The notes below the pieces were generated by a model, which ran no database searches, was not told the DNA's origin, and was given only the letters and a program-made list of their open reading frames with translations. DNA of 64,000 nt from JAAELZ01 sp965237995 (GTDB taxonomy: Bacteria > Pseudomonadota > Gammaproteobacteria > Arenicellales > Poriferihabitantaceae): assembly GCA_965237995.1 (NCBI GenBank), contig CBDEGO010000003.1, positions 1 through 64,000 on the forward strand, given 5' to 3'. A program made the position numbers and the translations under genes. How positions within the stretch are numbered: position 1 is the first letter of the stretch; each line of letters opens with the position of its first letter. This document shows, one piece after another, positions 24,381-34,100 of the stretch.

Positions 24381-26402
24381 ATGAGTGCAAACACGTTAGA
24401 AAGTGGCCACTTGTTGCGTCCAAAAAAAGTGAAACCTAAATTGGGAACAGACGACTGGACCAAGCGCGGGTTCATGGTGGTAATTGGTTTATACTTAATT
24501 ATCGCGTTGGCATTGCCCCTCTATACCATGTTGGCAAAAGCGTTTGAAACGAGTGCTTTTGATTTAAATCAGTTTGAGGTGCAGGTAAGCAATGAGCAAG
24601 GCGAATTCAACACGCCAGAGAAAAGCTTGGCGAGCGTTAACAATGACCACAGTACTTATACAGAAGTAGACTTAAATACCAGTGCTGATGGGCGTATTAG
24701 CACGGCTTCATTTTTCCCCGAATTTAGCTTTCGTAGCCCGGTAAAGTATCGGCTTCGCGGTACTTCCAATGATGCGATTTATTTGTTTGGCTCAGAAAGA
24801 AACAAAGGGACCCAATGGAAGGAGTACACCTCTAACGAGTTTCGCAAAATCTATTTGCGTCCGGCTGCTTCTAAAGGTATTGGGAACTTTGTCACTTATT
24901 TTTCGACACCTGCGCTGTTTAGATCAATCAAGAATTCATTGTTTATTTCCATTATTAGTACGCTGATAACAGTCACGCTAGCTTTCGCATTCTCGTATGC
25001 GATTAGCCGAAGTTGTATGCGTTTAAAGGGCGTCTTTAAAATGATAGCAATGGCGCCTATTTTGGTGCCGTCATTGTTACCAGGGATTGCTTTGGTTTAT
25101 CTGTTTGGTAACCAAGGACTATTGAAGGAGTTTTTATTAGGTGAGTCCATATACGGCCCAATTGGCATTGTAATTGGCTCAGTGTTTTTCACCTTTCCGC
25201 ATGCTATGTTGATCATATTGACCGCGCTTGCGATTTCCGACGCACGTTTATACGAAGCAGCGGTGTCATTAAGAGCCTCTAGATGGCGAACCTTTTGGAC
25301 AGTGACTATTCCGGGTGCGCGTTATGGTTTGATTTCAGCCGCCTTCGTCGTGTTCAACTTAGTCATCACTGATTTTGGTTTGCCCAAGGTGATCGGTGGT
25401 CAGTACAACATGTTGGCGGTAGATATCTATAAGCAAGTGATTGGCCAACAAAACTTTCAAATGGGCGCGGTGGTATCGGTGGTTTTATTAATACCGGCGC
25501 TGTTAGCCTTTACTATTGATAGGCAGGTTCAAAAGAAGCAAGTGGCGCTGCTGTCAGCTCGGTCGGTAGTGTATGAGCCAAAGCCAAACCAACGTTTTGA
25601 CTGGATTTGTTTTGCCTACTGTTCATTTATTGCTATCTTTATTCTCAGTATTATTGGTATTTGCCAGTATGCGGCGCTGATTAAATTTTGGCCATATGAT
25701 TTATCGTTTAGCTTAACAAACTATGATTTTAACCGTATGGATGGCGGCGGTTGGGGCGCTTATCGTAACTCGATTGTAATGGCTTCGCTAACTGCCATCA
25801 TCGGTACTGTCATCGTTTTTACCGGCGCCTATATGGTTGAAAAAACATCGGGCTTTAAAACGGGCCGTGGGGTGTTTCATTTTCTTGCGATGATGCCGAT
25901 GGCGATACCGGGTATGGTATTGGGTTTGGCATATATTTTCTTTTTTAATAACCCCGATAACCCTCTTAATGCCCTATACGGCACGATGGCTATATTGGTT
26001 ATCTGTTCGGTAACGCATTTTTATACGGTTTCTCATTTAACGGCGGCGACTGCACTAAAGCAAATTGATGGTAAGTTTGAGTTAGTTGCTTCGTCGTTAA
26101 AGCAACCATTTCATCGGCTGTTTAGGCGGGTAACTGTCCCGGTATGTTTGCCTGCGGTGCTTGATATATCAATCTATTTATTTGTGAACGCGATGACAAC
26201 CGTGTCTGCGGTTGTATTTTTATATTCTCCCAAAACGGCACTAGCCTCGGTGGCGGTGTTGAATATGGATGATGCAGGTGACGTGGCGCCGGCTGCGGCA
26301 ATGGGGATGATGATTTTTTATACTAACTTTGCAGCGCGAGCTATTCATTCAGTCGTATCCAAGATGGTGCTAAAGCGCACGCAGGCTTGGCGCGCTCGGT
26401 AA
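24381..26402 (+). CDS. 2-aminoethylphosphonate ABC transporter, fused two-domain permease
   Basis: This 673-residue protein joins two binding-protein-dependent permease domains in one chain, as in the PhnU-type AEP permeases. The first domain spans about residues 180-400 with the ATPase-contacting loop YEAAVSLRASRWRTFWTVTIP; the second spans about 430-670 with FELVASSLKQPFHRLFRRVTVP. The odd feature is about 120 hydrophilic residues between the first membrane helix (near 31-54) and the next (near 185), which should face the periplasm; AEP permeases of this type are usually near 560-580 residues. It may be an extra docking or sensing module. A terminator follows 22 bp after the stop. Confidence 0.88.
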   Translation: MSANTLESGHLLRPKKVKPKLGTDDWTKRGFMVVIGLYLIIALALPLYTMLAKAFETSAFDLNQFEVQVSNEQGEFNTPEKSLASVNNDHSTYTEVDLNTSADGRISTASFFPEFSFRSPVKYRLRGTSNDAIYLFGSERNKGTQWKEYTSNEFRKIYLRPAASKGIGNFVTYFSTPALFRSIKNSLFISIISTLITVTLAFAFSYAISRSCMRLKGVFKMIAMAPILVPSLLPGIALVYLFGNQGLLKEFLLGESIYGPIGIVIGSVFFTFPHAMLIILTALAISDARLYEAAVSLRASRWRTFWTVTIPGARYGLISAAFVVFNLVITDFGLPKVIGGQYNMLAVDIYKQVIGQQNFQMGAVVSVVLLIPALLAFTIDRQVQKKQVALLSARSVVYEPKPNQRFDWICFAYCSFIAIFILSIIGICQYAALIKFWPYDLSFSLTNYDFNRMDGGGWGAYRNSIVMASLTAIIGTVIVFTGAYMVEKTSGFKTGRGVFHFLAMMPMAIPGMVLGLAYIFFFNNPDNPLNALYGTMAILVICSVTHFYTVSHLTAATALKQIDGKFELVASSLKQPFHRLFRRVTVPVCLPAVLDISIYLFVNAMTTVSAVVFLYSPKTALASVAVLNMDDAGDVAPAAAMGMMIFYTNFAARAIHSVVSKMVLKRTQAWRAR

Positions 26403-26423
26403 CATGAGCTAAATATTTAGCTG

Positions 26424-26450
26424 TAGCGACATTTCAGTCGTTAGTTTTTT
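26424..26450 (+). terminator. terminator after the AEP permease gene
   Basis: tagcgac-atttca-gtcgtta followed by gtttttt: a 7-bp stem with a T tract shortly after the permease stop. It separates the importer operon from the flavoprotein gene that starts at 26548. Confidence 0.75.
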
Positions 26451-26547
26451 GCTATTGGTCGGCAATAAAAAAAGGGATGTGAGCCAATAGCTTATAAATG
26501 CGTCATCTAATTATTAATTTCAGTTCACTTTATTCGATTTTAAAACT

Positions 26548-29013
26548 ATGAGCACGTCAGTCCCAAGTAAAGCCAGCGCAGTCATTATTGGTGGCGGCGT
26601 TATCGGTGCAAGTGTTGCCTACCATTTAGCAAAGCAAGGTTGGCAAGATGTAGTTCTTGTTGAGCGCAAACAATTCAGCTGCGGCACGACTTGGCATGCA
26701 GCCGGGTTAATTGGCACTATGCGTGCTAACGAAGCGCATGCAAAGCTGTGCGAATATTCCATGTCGCTTCTGGACGAAATAGAAAAGGAAACGGGTCAGG
26801 CAACGGGCTTCAGGCAAGTTGGGTCGATTACAGTAGCGCATTCGCAAGCGCGCTTTGAAGAGATTAAGCGCGTTGCAGCAATGAACAACGCGTTTGGTGT
26901 GACTCAGGTGGATATAATTACACCGCAAGAGGCTAAAGAACATTACCCGGTTTTAAATACCGACGACTTGCTCGGTGCGGCGTGGGTAGGGCAAGACGGA
27001 TACGCCAGCCCGATTGACGTCACCATGGCCTTTATCAAGGGAGCACGTGGACGCGGAGCCCAGTGTTTAGAAGGCATCACAGTGCAAAAGGTACTGCAAC
27101 AAAATGGCAAAGTGACCGGAGTGGTGACTGATCAAGGTGATATCGAAGCTGATTTTGTCGTCAACTGTGGCGGCTTGTGGGCGCATCAGTTAGGCAAGCA
27201 AGCGGGCGTTAATGTGCCTCTGCACGCCTGTGAGCATTACTACGCGGTTACTGAAAAAATGGATGATTTAAGTGATCAGTTACCGGTATTAAGAGACCAT
27301 GATAATTGTGCTTATTTCAAACAAGATGCCGGAAGTATCTTAGTGGGTGCCTTTGAAAAGAAAGCGATAGCGTGGGGCGAAGCAGGTCTAGCCGTACCCG
27401 ATGATTTTTGCTTCGATGAGTTAGAAGGCCATATGGAAGAGCAGCTAATGCCTGTCTTAGAGGCAGCAATGGAGCGCGTTCCTTTACTGCAAAACGTAGG
27501 ATGGCGTACTTTCTTCTGCGGGCCAGAGAGCTTTACACCCGATGATCAGTTTCATATGGGTGAAGCGCCTGAGCTGAAAAATTACTATGTGGCGGCTGGA
27601 TTGAATTCCGTTGGTATTCAAACATCTGGCGGCTTAGGCTATTCCTTAGCTCAATGGATGGAAACGGGGAAAATGCCCGATGATTTAGGCGGCAACGATA
27701 TTCGTCGCATGTACTCCTTTCATGGGACAAAACATTATTTAGAAAACCGCGTAACAGAAAGTCTGGGCTTGCTATACGAAAACCATTTTCCATTTAGACA
27801 GTTTGAGACCTCGCGTGATGTACGACATTCCCCAATACACGAGCGTTTATTACGTGAGAATGCCTGTTTCGGCGAAGCCGCAGGTTGGGAGCGTCCAAAC
27901 TGGTTTGCACCTGTAGGTGTTGAGCCTAAATACGAATATAGCTTTGGTAAGCAAAATTGGTTTGAATACTCTGCTTCTGAGCACATGGCTGCACGCGAAA
28001 ATGTCGTGCTGTTTGACCAAAGTAGCTTTTCGAAGTATTTGGTGCAAGGCAAAGACAGTTGTGCACAACTACAGCGTATCTGCTCGGCCAATGTAGACGT
28101 GCCTGTTGGTAAAATGGTTTATACGCATTGGCTGAATGAAGACGGTGGTATTGAAGCTGACTTAACCGTGTCACGAATCGCGGAGAATGAGTATTGGGTT
28201 GTAAGCGGCGCAGCGGTAACCAATCGAGATTTGGAATGGCTAAACCGTCACATTGACCCTGATTCGCATTGTTTTGTCACGGATATTACTAACGGATGGT
28301 CGATCTTTGGTGTGATGGGGCCAAATAGTCGTCAATTGCTGGAGAAGGTACTTTCCAACGATCTCTCTAACGAAAATTTCCCGTTTGGGACCTGCCAAAC
28401 AATTGAATTGGGAAGTGCAGTAGGGCGCGCATTTAGAGTCTCTTACGTGGGTGAGTTAGGCTGGGAATTGTACATTCCAAGTGATCAAGCGCGACATGCA
28501 TTTGATTACCTATGGGAGAAGGGTAAGCAGTTTGGCCTTAAGTTAGCGGGCATGCACGCTCTCGATAGCTGCCGTATAGAAAAGAAATTTGTTCATCTTG
28601 GTCATGATGTAGCGAATGTGGATACGCCGCTTGAATGCGGCCTCAGTTTTGTTTGTGACATGAATAAAGCTATTCGATTTAATGGTTATGACGCAATTGC
28701 TAAACAAAAAGACACGGGCTCTTGGAAGCATAAGCGCCTAGTGCAGTTCTTGTTGCAAGACCCAGAAGCGATGTTGTATCACCACGAACCTATACTGCTA
28801 GATGGAAAAATAATCGGCCATTTAACATCGGGTAATTACGGGCATGCTTTGGGCGGATCGGTTGGCTTGGGCTATATACACCAAGATTTTGATGTTGATA
28901 AGGCATACCTCGGCAGCGGTCAAATCGCGATTGATGTTGCAGGGGTTGAGGTTCCTGCTAAAGCAAGCCTAAGTGCAATGTACGATCCTAAAGCGCTAAG
29001 AATGAGAGGCTAG
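26548..29013 (+). CDS. dimethylglycine/sarcosine dehydrogenase-like flavoprotein with GcvT domains
   Basis: This 821-residue two-part enzyme starts with a DAO-type FAD domain, residues ~1-370 (IIGGGVIGASVAYHL near 12, and TTWHAAGLIG near 49 with the His that carries covalent FAD in dimethylglycine dehydrogenases). A linker domain follows to ~430, then an aminomethyltransferase (GcvT) fold ~430-700 and its C-terminal barrel to 820 (GELGWELYIPSDQ near 636; CRIEKKFVHLGHDV near 675). Such enzymes oxidise N-methyl groups and pass formaldehyde to tetrahydrofolate. Placed beside AEP genes, it could demethylate N-methylated AEP; dimethylglycine or sarcosine is the conservative choice. The methylene-THF produced would suit a serine cycle. 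It has its own transcript. Confidence 0.88.
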   Translation: MSTSVPSKASAVIIGGGVIGASVAYHLAKQGWQDVVLVERKQFSCGTTWHAAGLIGTMRANEAHAKLCEYSMSLLDEIEKETGQATGFRQVGSITVAHSQARFEEIKRVAAMNNAFGVTQVDIITPQEAKEHYPVLNTDDLLGAAWVGQDGYASPIDVTMAFIKGARGRGAQCLEGITVQKVLQQNGKVTGVVTDQGDIEADFVVNCGGLWAHQLGKQAGVNVPLHACEHYYAVTEKMDDLSDQLPVLRDHDNCAYFKQDAGSILVGAFEKKAIAWGEAGLAVPDDFCFDELEGHMEEQLMPVLEAAMERVPLLQNVGWRTFFCGPESFTPDDQFHMGEAPELKNYYVAAGLNSVGIQTSGGLGYSLAQWMETGKMPDDLGGNDIRRMYSFHGTKHYLENRVTESLGLLYENHFPFRQFETSRDVRHSPIHERLLRENACFGEAAGWERPNWFAPVGVEPKYEYSFGKQNWFEYSASEHMAARENVVLFDQSSFSKYLVQGKDSCAQLQRICSANVDVPVGKMVYTHWLNEDGGIEADLTVSRIAENEYWVVSGAAVTNRDLEWLNRHIDPDSHCFVTDITNGWSIFGVMGPNSRQLLEKVLSNDLSNENFPFGTCQTIELGSAVGRAFRVSYVGELGWELYIPSDQARHAFDYLWEKGKQFGLKLAGMHALDSCRIEKKFVHLGHDVANVDTPLECGLSFVCDMNKAIRFNGYDAIAKQKDTGSWKHKRLVQFLLQDPEAMLYHHEPILLDGKIIGHLTSGNYGHALGGSVGLGYIHQDFDVDKAYLGSGQIAIDVAGVEVPAKASLSAMYDPKALRMRG

Positions 29014-29083
29014 AGCCGCATATTTATGTTGCTTTATACGCTAAGCAAGGGGTTTGAGTGTGGTCCCTAGTTGCGTTGTAATT

Positions 29084-30550
29084 CTACTGCTGATTGATCA
29101 GCTTGGCGAGAATAGGTAATCCCGCGTCTATTTTTTCTTCAGAAATTGAAGAAAAGCCTAAGCGAAAATAGTTTTTAGGGCGATTTTCTCCATGGAAGAA
29201 AATAGCACCAGGCTCGATTAATATCCCTTTTTCTTTAGCCTGGACGGCGAGCAGGTCGGCGTCTAAGTCACTAGGGCCTTTTACCCAGTACGATGACCCG
29301 CCAAAGGTGGGGTGCGAAATAGAGTTAGGCAATAGCTCATTCAGCATGGATTGCATTAACTTAGACCGATGATGCAAAGCGCTGGTGATTCGTCGAACAA
29401 GGGCGTCGTGATAACCGCGTTTTAGAAAATGCGCGATAATAAACTGGTTGTTCGCTGGTGGGTGACGCAGCATCAATCGACGCAGCGCACGGGCTTGATC
29501 GATAAAAGGCTTTGGCGCCACCATATAGCCTAAACGAATACCTGGAGCTAAGGTTTTAGATAGACTGCCTACGTGGATAACGCGGTCTTGGGTATCTAAA
29601 CTTTTAAGTGCGGGCGTAGGTTTACCTAGATAATTAAATTCTGACTCGTAATCATCTTCGATGATGAAGAAGTTATATTTTTCCGCAGCTTCTAACAACC
29701 GCCTTCTGCGACGGGCCGGCATGGTAACGGTGGTCGGGAAGTTATGACTTGGGGTGGTGTAAACGCAATCACATTTAGCTAAGCGTTTGTCGTCAATGAC
29801 TAAGCCGCGTTCGTCCACATCGAGTAATTCGATGTTTTGGGTCTGTGTCATAAACGTATTGCGCGCATCTACATAGCCTGGGTTTTCCATGCCGATTGTG
29901 CGGTTACTATTTAACAGAAGCTGTGATGCGATATGGATCGCATGTTGAGCGCCCAATGTAATTAGAATTTCGTCTGGGTTAGACCAAATGCCTCGTCGCG
30001 GTAGCATTTTGGCATGCACTTGTTCAATAAGTTGCGGATTATCCTGGTCGATTCTATCGCCAGCCCAGCCGTGTATCGCAGAAATGCTTGCTGCTTCTCG
30101 GCAACACTCTCGCCAATCAGCGATAGGAAATAGTGTCTTATCAAATTGGCCATATAAAAACGGGTAGGGGAAGCTTTGCCAGTCTTTGGGTTTGCGGTTA
30201 TAGGGGAGTGAATCGGGTTTGAACGAGATAACCGCATTCCAGTCAATACTTGAAGTAGGCTCTGTAATGTTTTGTTTTTCCTGTATAACATATCCATCAA
30301 GTACATCCTGCCTAACATAAAAACCGCTACGTTCTCTGGCCTCGATAAAGCCTTCGTCGATCAAGTTTTGATAGGCTAAAACCACCGTGTTGCGGGCGAC
30401 ATGTAATTGCTCAGCTAATTTACGGCCTGAAGGCATCGGGCTACCCGGTGCTATATGATGGTTTAATATCGCATTAACCATCATTTCTTGAATGCGTGCT
30501 TGTAGGGTTCCCGTGCTCGATTCAGGTAGTTGAAAAAGATAATCTGGCAT
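29084..30550 (-). CDS. MocR/GntR-type regulator with aminotransferase domain, TauR-like
   Basis: This 488-residue regulator has an N-terminal GntR winged helix (residues ~15-80: PMPSGRKLAEQLHVARNTVV) fused to a fold-type I aminotransferase domain (~115-488: TLGAQHAIHIASQLLL near 185, IIEDDYESEFNY near 285, and the PLP-lysine in HVGSLSKTLAPGIRLGYM near 313). MocR proteins use PLP to sense amino compounds. TauR, a member, activates taurine genes and is typically next to a taurine-pyruvate aminotransferase, exactly as here. It reads in the same direction as that gene, downstream across a terminator. A tauC remnant nearby supports the taurine link. Confidence 0.88.
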   Translation of the reverse strand: MPDYLFQLPESSTGTLQARIQEMMVNAILNHHIAPGSPMPSGRKLAEQLHVARNTVVLAYQNLIDEGFIEARERSGFYVRQDVLDGYVIQEKQNITEPTSSIDWNAVISFKPDSLPYNRKPKDWQSFPYPFLYGQFDKTLFPIADWRECCREAASISAIHGWAGDRIDQDNPQLIEQVHAKMLPRRGIWSNPDEILITLGAQHAIHIASQLLLNSNRTIGMENPGYVDARNTFMTQTQNIELLDVDERGLVIDDKRLAKCDCVYTTPSHNFPTTVTMPARRRRRLLEAAEKYNFFIIEDDYESEFNYLGKPTPALKSLDTQDRVIHVGSLSKTLAPGIRLGYMVAPKPFIDQARALRRLMLRHPPANNQFIIAHFLKRGYHDALVRRITSALHHRSKLMQSMLNELLPNSISHPTFGGSSYWVKGPSDLDADLLAVQAKEKGILIEPGAIFFHGENRPKNYFRLGFSSISEEKIDAGLPILAKLINQQ

Positions 30551-30607
30551 AGGCCAAATATACCATTAAACAGCGGAAACTAGGGTTTTGCCCTAACGAA
30601 CAGACAT

Positions 30608-30634
30608 AAAAAAGGGCAACGATAAACGCTGCCC
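30608..30634 (-). terminator. terminator between the aminotransferase and MocR genes
   Basis: On the minus strand GGGCAGCG-TTTAT-CGTTGCCC is followed by TTTTTT. It begins 25 bp past the aminotransferase stop, so the two genes are expressed at least partly apart. Confidence 0.85.
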
Positions 30635-30658
30635 TTAAGCACTAACGAAATGGTTTTG

Positions 30659-32038
30659 TTAGACGCGTTCTAAGGCTTTATCGATTGAACCTAAGATATC
30701 ATCGATATCAGTTTTAGTCGCAATCAAAGCTGGGGCAAGGCATAAGGTGTTGTTAAGTGTCGGTAAGCTACGGTTAGTTCTACCAATAATGACGCCCTGA
30801 TTCATACAGTCTGCCGCAATAGCAGCAGCGGTTGATTCAAGCACAGGCTCTTTGGTTTTGCGGTCGTTAACAAGCTCTAAACCAAGGAACAAGCCTTTAC
30901 CACGCACTTCTCCGATCATTGGATGCTTCTCTTGCATTTCATGCATTTTATCCATGGCGTACTCACCCATCTTGGTGACATTATCGAGCAAGTTTTCTTC
31001 GACAATGATGTTCATATTTTCTAGCGCCGCAGCGGGGCCACCCGCACAACCACCAAAGGTACTGATGTCTCTGAAATAAGACATCGGATCATCTGGGTTA
31101 GATTTGAATAAGTCGAACACTCTATCGGTTGTTACCATACAAGAGATCGCGGCATAGCCACTCGCAACGCCCTTCGCCATAGTGACAAAATCTGGTTTCA
31201 CGTCATAATGTTGATAACCAAACCATGTTCCAGTCCGGCCAACGCCGCAGACCACTTCGTCGATATGTAGCAGCACATCGTACTTTTTACAGATTTCGCC
31301 AATAATGCCGAAATACTCTGGCGGAGGAGGGATAACGCCACCGCCCGCTGTAATCGGCTCTAGCACTAAAGCGCCAATTGTTTCTGGGCCTTCTTCTAAA
31401 ATGACGTCTTCAAGCGCAGTGGCACATTCGATATTGCAATCACCGTAAGTCTTGCCGAATGGGCAGCGGTAGCAACAACAATGTGGCATAGATACGAAGC
31501 CAGGTGTGTAAGGGCCATATTGTGCTTTACGCTCTTCTTGCCCAGTTGAGCTGAGTGCTGTAATCGTTGTACCGTGATAATCGCGATCGCGGTAGATGAT
31601 TTTATGTTTTTTGCCATCGGTGTTCAAAACGGCGAGTTGACGCACCATTTTGTAGACTTTTTCGTTCGCCTCGGAACCAGAATTTGAGTAATAAACACGA
31701 GACATGCCTGGCATTTTCTCAGTTAAACGTTGCGCAAATTCTGCACCTGGAATATTACCCGCAGAGTTAGCGAAGTAATTCATGTCACACAATTGGTCGT
31801 ACACTGCTTTAGCAATCCGCTCGCGACCATACCCCACGTTAGTTGTCCATACCGCACCAGAAACAGCGTCGAGGTATTCTTTACCATTGGCGTCGGTAAT
31901 GCGCATACCTTCACCTTTGACCATCATCATCGGAGGTTTATCTTCATACCCTTTATGTTGTGACAAATGATGCCAAACATGTTCTTGATCGTTACTGAGG
32001 GACTGCTCGACGTCAAAATTTTCGCTATCGTATTTCAT
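30659..32038 (-). CDS. tpa: taurine-pyruvate aminotransferase-like class III aminotransferase
   Basis: This 459-residue PLP enzyme resembles Bilophila Tpa closely as I remember it: HVWHHLSQHKGYE near residue 20, AVSGAVWTTNVGYGRERIA near 58, YSNSGSEANEKVYKMVRQ near 116, HIDEVVCGVGRTGTWFGYQ near 258, the PLP-lysine in TMAKGVASGYAAI near 287, and RDISTFGGCAGGPAAAL near 325. Tpa moves the amino group of taurine to pyruvate, giving sulfoacetaldehyde and alanine. A cysteine-rich segment (PHCCCYRCPFGKTYGDC) lies near 185, seen in several class III enzymes. Sulfoacetaldehyde acetyltransferase (xsc) is not in the window. Beta-alanine, hypotaurine or AEP are possible alternatives. Confidence 0.85.
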   Translation of the reverse strand: MKYDSENFDVEQSLSNDQEHVWHHLSQHKGYEDKPPMMMVKGEGMRITDANGKEYLDAVSGAVWTTNVGYGRERIAKAVYDQLCDMNYFANSAGNIPGAEFAQRLTEKMPGMSRVYYSNSGSEANEKVYKMVRQLAVLNTDGKKHKIIYRDRDYHGTTITALSSTGQEERKAQYGPYTPGFVSMPHCCCYRCPFGKTYGDCNIECATALEDVILEEGPETIGALVLEPITAGGGVIPPPPEYFGIIGEICKKYDVLLHIDEVVCGVGRTGTWFGYQHYDVKPDFVTMAKGVASGYAAISCMVTTDRVFDLFKSNPDDPMSYFRDISTFGGCAGGPAAALENMNIIVEENLLDNVTKMGEYAMDKMHEMQEKHPMIGEVRGKGLFLGLELVNDRKTKEPVLESTAAAIAADCMNQGVIIGRTNRSLPTLNNTLCLAPALIATKTDIDDILGSIDKALERV

Positions 32039-32373
32039 GTTAAATTCCCAATAATGCCAACTTGATGATTAAAGATGTCGAACAGAATAGATTCAATGTT
32101 GTATCGACATCCCGAGATTTTTATGCGGCGTCACGCTTGCATGTAAAACCGCAGTTATTCACTTAAATCTATTTTAAATACTTGTCAAGCGTTAGTGCCA
32201 GACAAAGCCTAACTATAATACCAATTGCGCTACTGTGTTATGCAAAAGCGTGTTACTAACTGTAACAGCGCTAATCATTTGGGGAGATTACTATTGTTTG
32301 TGCGTCTAATTTAGGGAGTACTTGCACAACTAGTGGTTGATTTATACATTTCATAACTCAAACCTGTGCGGAG
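32039..32373. other. upstream region of tpa
   Basis: 335 bp without a gene. It should contain the promoter for tpa on the minus strand; the only clear structure is the inverted repeat listed separately. Short A/T runs and the GT39 stop codon lie at the far end. Confidence 0.6.
32074..32111 (-). promoter_or_regulatory. inverted repeat upstream of tpa, possible operator
   Basis: gatgtcga and tcgacatc form perfect 8-bp arms whose centres are 30 bp apart, about three helical turns. The block lies 36-73 bp upstream of the tpa start. Part of it (tgtcgaacagaatag) recurs with one mismatch upstream of the aldehyde oxidoreductase operon at 36596. A dimeric regulator such as the neighbouring MocR protein could bind here; not demonstrated. 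Confidence 0.4.
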
Positions 32374-33606
32374 TTAGAAAATAAATTTACCTATAACAGT
32401 GTAGTAGTGGCTAATTGGTCGCCCATAGACGGTGGGTAATAATACAAATAACGCAATTCCAGAAGAAACTGCTACAACATTCAGCAGATGGGCTTTATAA
32501 CGTTCTAGTGATCGAACAATCATAATCAGCATCGGTGCAAGAGCAGGAAGAAAATAGTAAGAAAAGCCTACGCGATCTCTTAAAATCCAAAAGAAGGGAA
32601 TCAAGCAAGCCAAATACCATAGGGATAAAAAGGCATCTGCTTGTGATTTCTTAACTATCCATTGATAAAGAGTAGCGAAAAAAGTAGGTATAAAGACGGC
32701 CCAAATAACAGGGTTCCCTATCATTTTGATCCCTTCGGCCACCTCGGAAGAATGGCGTACAAAGTGATACCAAATGCCACCTAAATTTAACGGCCACATA
32801 TAGGGTGAAGAAGAGTAATCATGGGGCAGGTTGTCTTTGGTGAAGTCAAACAAGCCACTCACTATCATGCGCAACCAATCAAAGAAAGTATAAGCACTAG
32901 GGGCGTAAAAAATAAAATTTGCTGTACTTAAAATGAGTGATAGTCCAGCGAGCGTTAGCAGAAGCAATGCCTTTCTAGTGGGCGATAACCTCATTAAATA
33001 AAACACGACTAATAATGAAACAAAAAAGAACACTATGGCCGTTGCCTTCATCGATAAAGCGACAGCCCAGCTAACGATATAAAAAGCGCTTACCGATTTA
33101 GAAAAGGGGTTATTTATTAACAGCCAGCTTGATAAAAAACCCAACGAAACGCCGAAGAATAAATATATATCTAGCATGGCCAAGCGCGAATGAATCAATA
33201 GCATATTGTCTAAAGACGCTAACAACACCACATAAAAGGCGCCCATTGCAGACTTAGTTAACAACCACCCTAGAATGGCTAGAACGATTAGAGATAGAAA
33301 ACCAAAAAAAACACTGGGTAATCGCCAAGAGACGCTTTTTAAATCAAGAGCAGAGATAGAGGCAGCGATTAGAAATTTTGGCAATGGCGGATGATGATAA
33401 GAAATATCAGGCGAGTTCTTAATATAAGCAGGTTTATCACTATTCCATTCGGGTGATTTATCTTCTTCGCCGGCGATTATTTTACCTGCACTTATATAGT
33501 ACACCTCATCAAACACGTAGGTGGATGGATATCCGATCATAAACAGGCGCATTGCGGTAGCAATGAAAAGTACCGCTATGACCGAGTAAACAGTGGATAA
33601 AGACAT
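32374..33606 (-). CDS. GT39-type membrane glycosyltransferase
   Basis: This 410-residue polytopic protein of the PMT/ArnT-like glycosyltransferase 39 group would transfer a sugar from a polyprenyl-phosphate carrier. The first helix is followed by the acidic catalytic motif YVFDEVYYISAGK near residue 30; HHPPLPKFLIA near 71 and HSRLAMLDIYLFFG near 142 are typical, with about ten membrane helices. The acceptor is unknown. It has no functional link to the flanking genes that I can see; it is unusual for such an enzyme to sit between taurine-like genes, so recent insertion is possible. Its C-terminus is short relative to ArnT. Confidence 0.8.
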   Translation of the reverse strand: MSLSTVYSVIAVLFIATAMRLFMIGYPSTYVFDEVYYISAGKIIAGEEDKSPEWNSDKPAYIKNSPDISYHHPPLPKFLIAASISALDLKSVSWRLPSVFFGFLSLIVLAILGWLLTKSAMGAFYVVLLASLDNMLLIHSRLAMLDIYLFFGVSLGFLSSWLLINNPFSKSVSAFYIVSWAVALSMKATAIVFFFVSLLVVFYLMRLSPTRKALLLLTLAGLSLILSTANFIFYAPSAYTFFDWLRMIVSGLFDFTKDNLPHDYSSSPYMWPLNLGGIWYHFVRHSSEVAEGIKMIGNPVIWAVFIPTFFATLYQWIVKKSQADAFLSLWYLACLIPFFWILRDRVGFSYYFLPALAPMLIMIVRSLERYKAHLLNVVAVSSGIALFVLLPTVYGRPISHYYTVIGKFIF

Positions 33607-34100
33607 TTAGATTGTAGATGCTTTAGACATACAAACCCAGGCTCCGTCTAACCGTGGTCTGTTTTGTATGTGATTTACTGTCAGGTCGAGTTTGGTTGAC
33701 AAACTTTTCCTTCCAGGTTTTTCGCCGATGAGAGTTTCCATCAGCGCCCCTATCGCAGAAAATCTTCTGTGGATAAACCCATTGTCTATTTAAAATAACC
33801 GTTTGTCAATATTAAATGATATTTCGTCCAGTATTCGACATACATGCTGTGTAAAATTATCTAATGAAATCACTTAGAATAGTTTTATGGAAATGCTCAC
33901 AGACACTTCGAGTGCAAGGTAATTTAGCTGTGTTTTTCTTTGTTTTTATCAGCGCAATTTGAGTGGGTTAGATCTATCTCTGACCTTATTGCATAGGTGG
34001 TTATCTGGCTTGAGACTGAAGAACACACAAAATACGCTACCAATTTCAGCCTTCACACTTATCATGATAGTCGCTGTGTTGAGTGTTCAGTTTTTTATAG
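33607..34100. other. gene-poor region before the tauC remnant
   Basis: No gene is supported. Near the GT39 start lies an inverted repeat, acatacaaa at 33627 and tttgtatgt at 33663. An open frame at 33959-34162 ending in a hydrophobic stretch (AFTLIMIVAVLSVQFF) could be a decayed N-terminal helix of the permease remnant that follows, but I could not align it. Confidence 0.5.

Noticed and set aside
27735..28174. Several overlapping minus-strand frames inside the flavoprotein gene
   Set aside because: They lie wholly inside the GcvT-containing gene on the other strand and resemble no protein.
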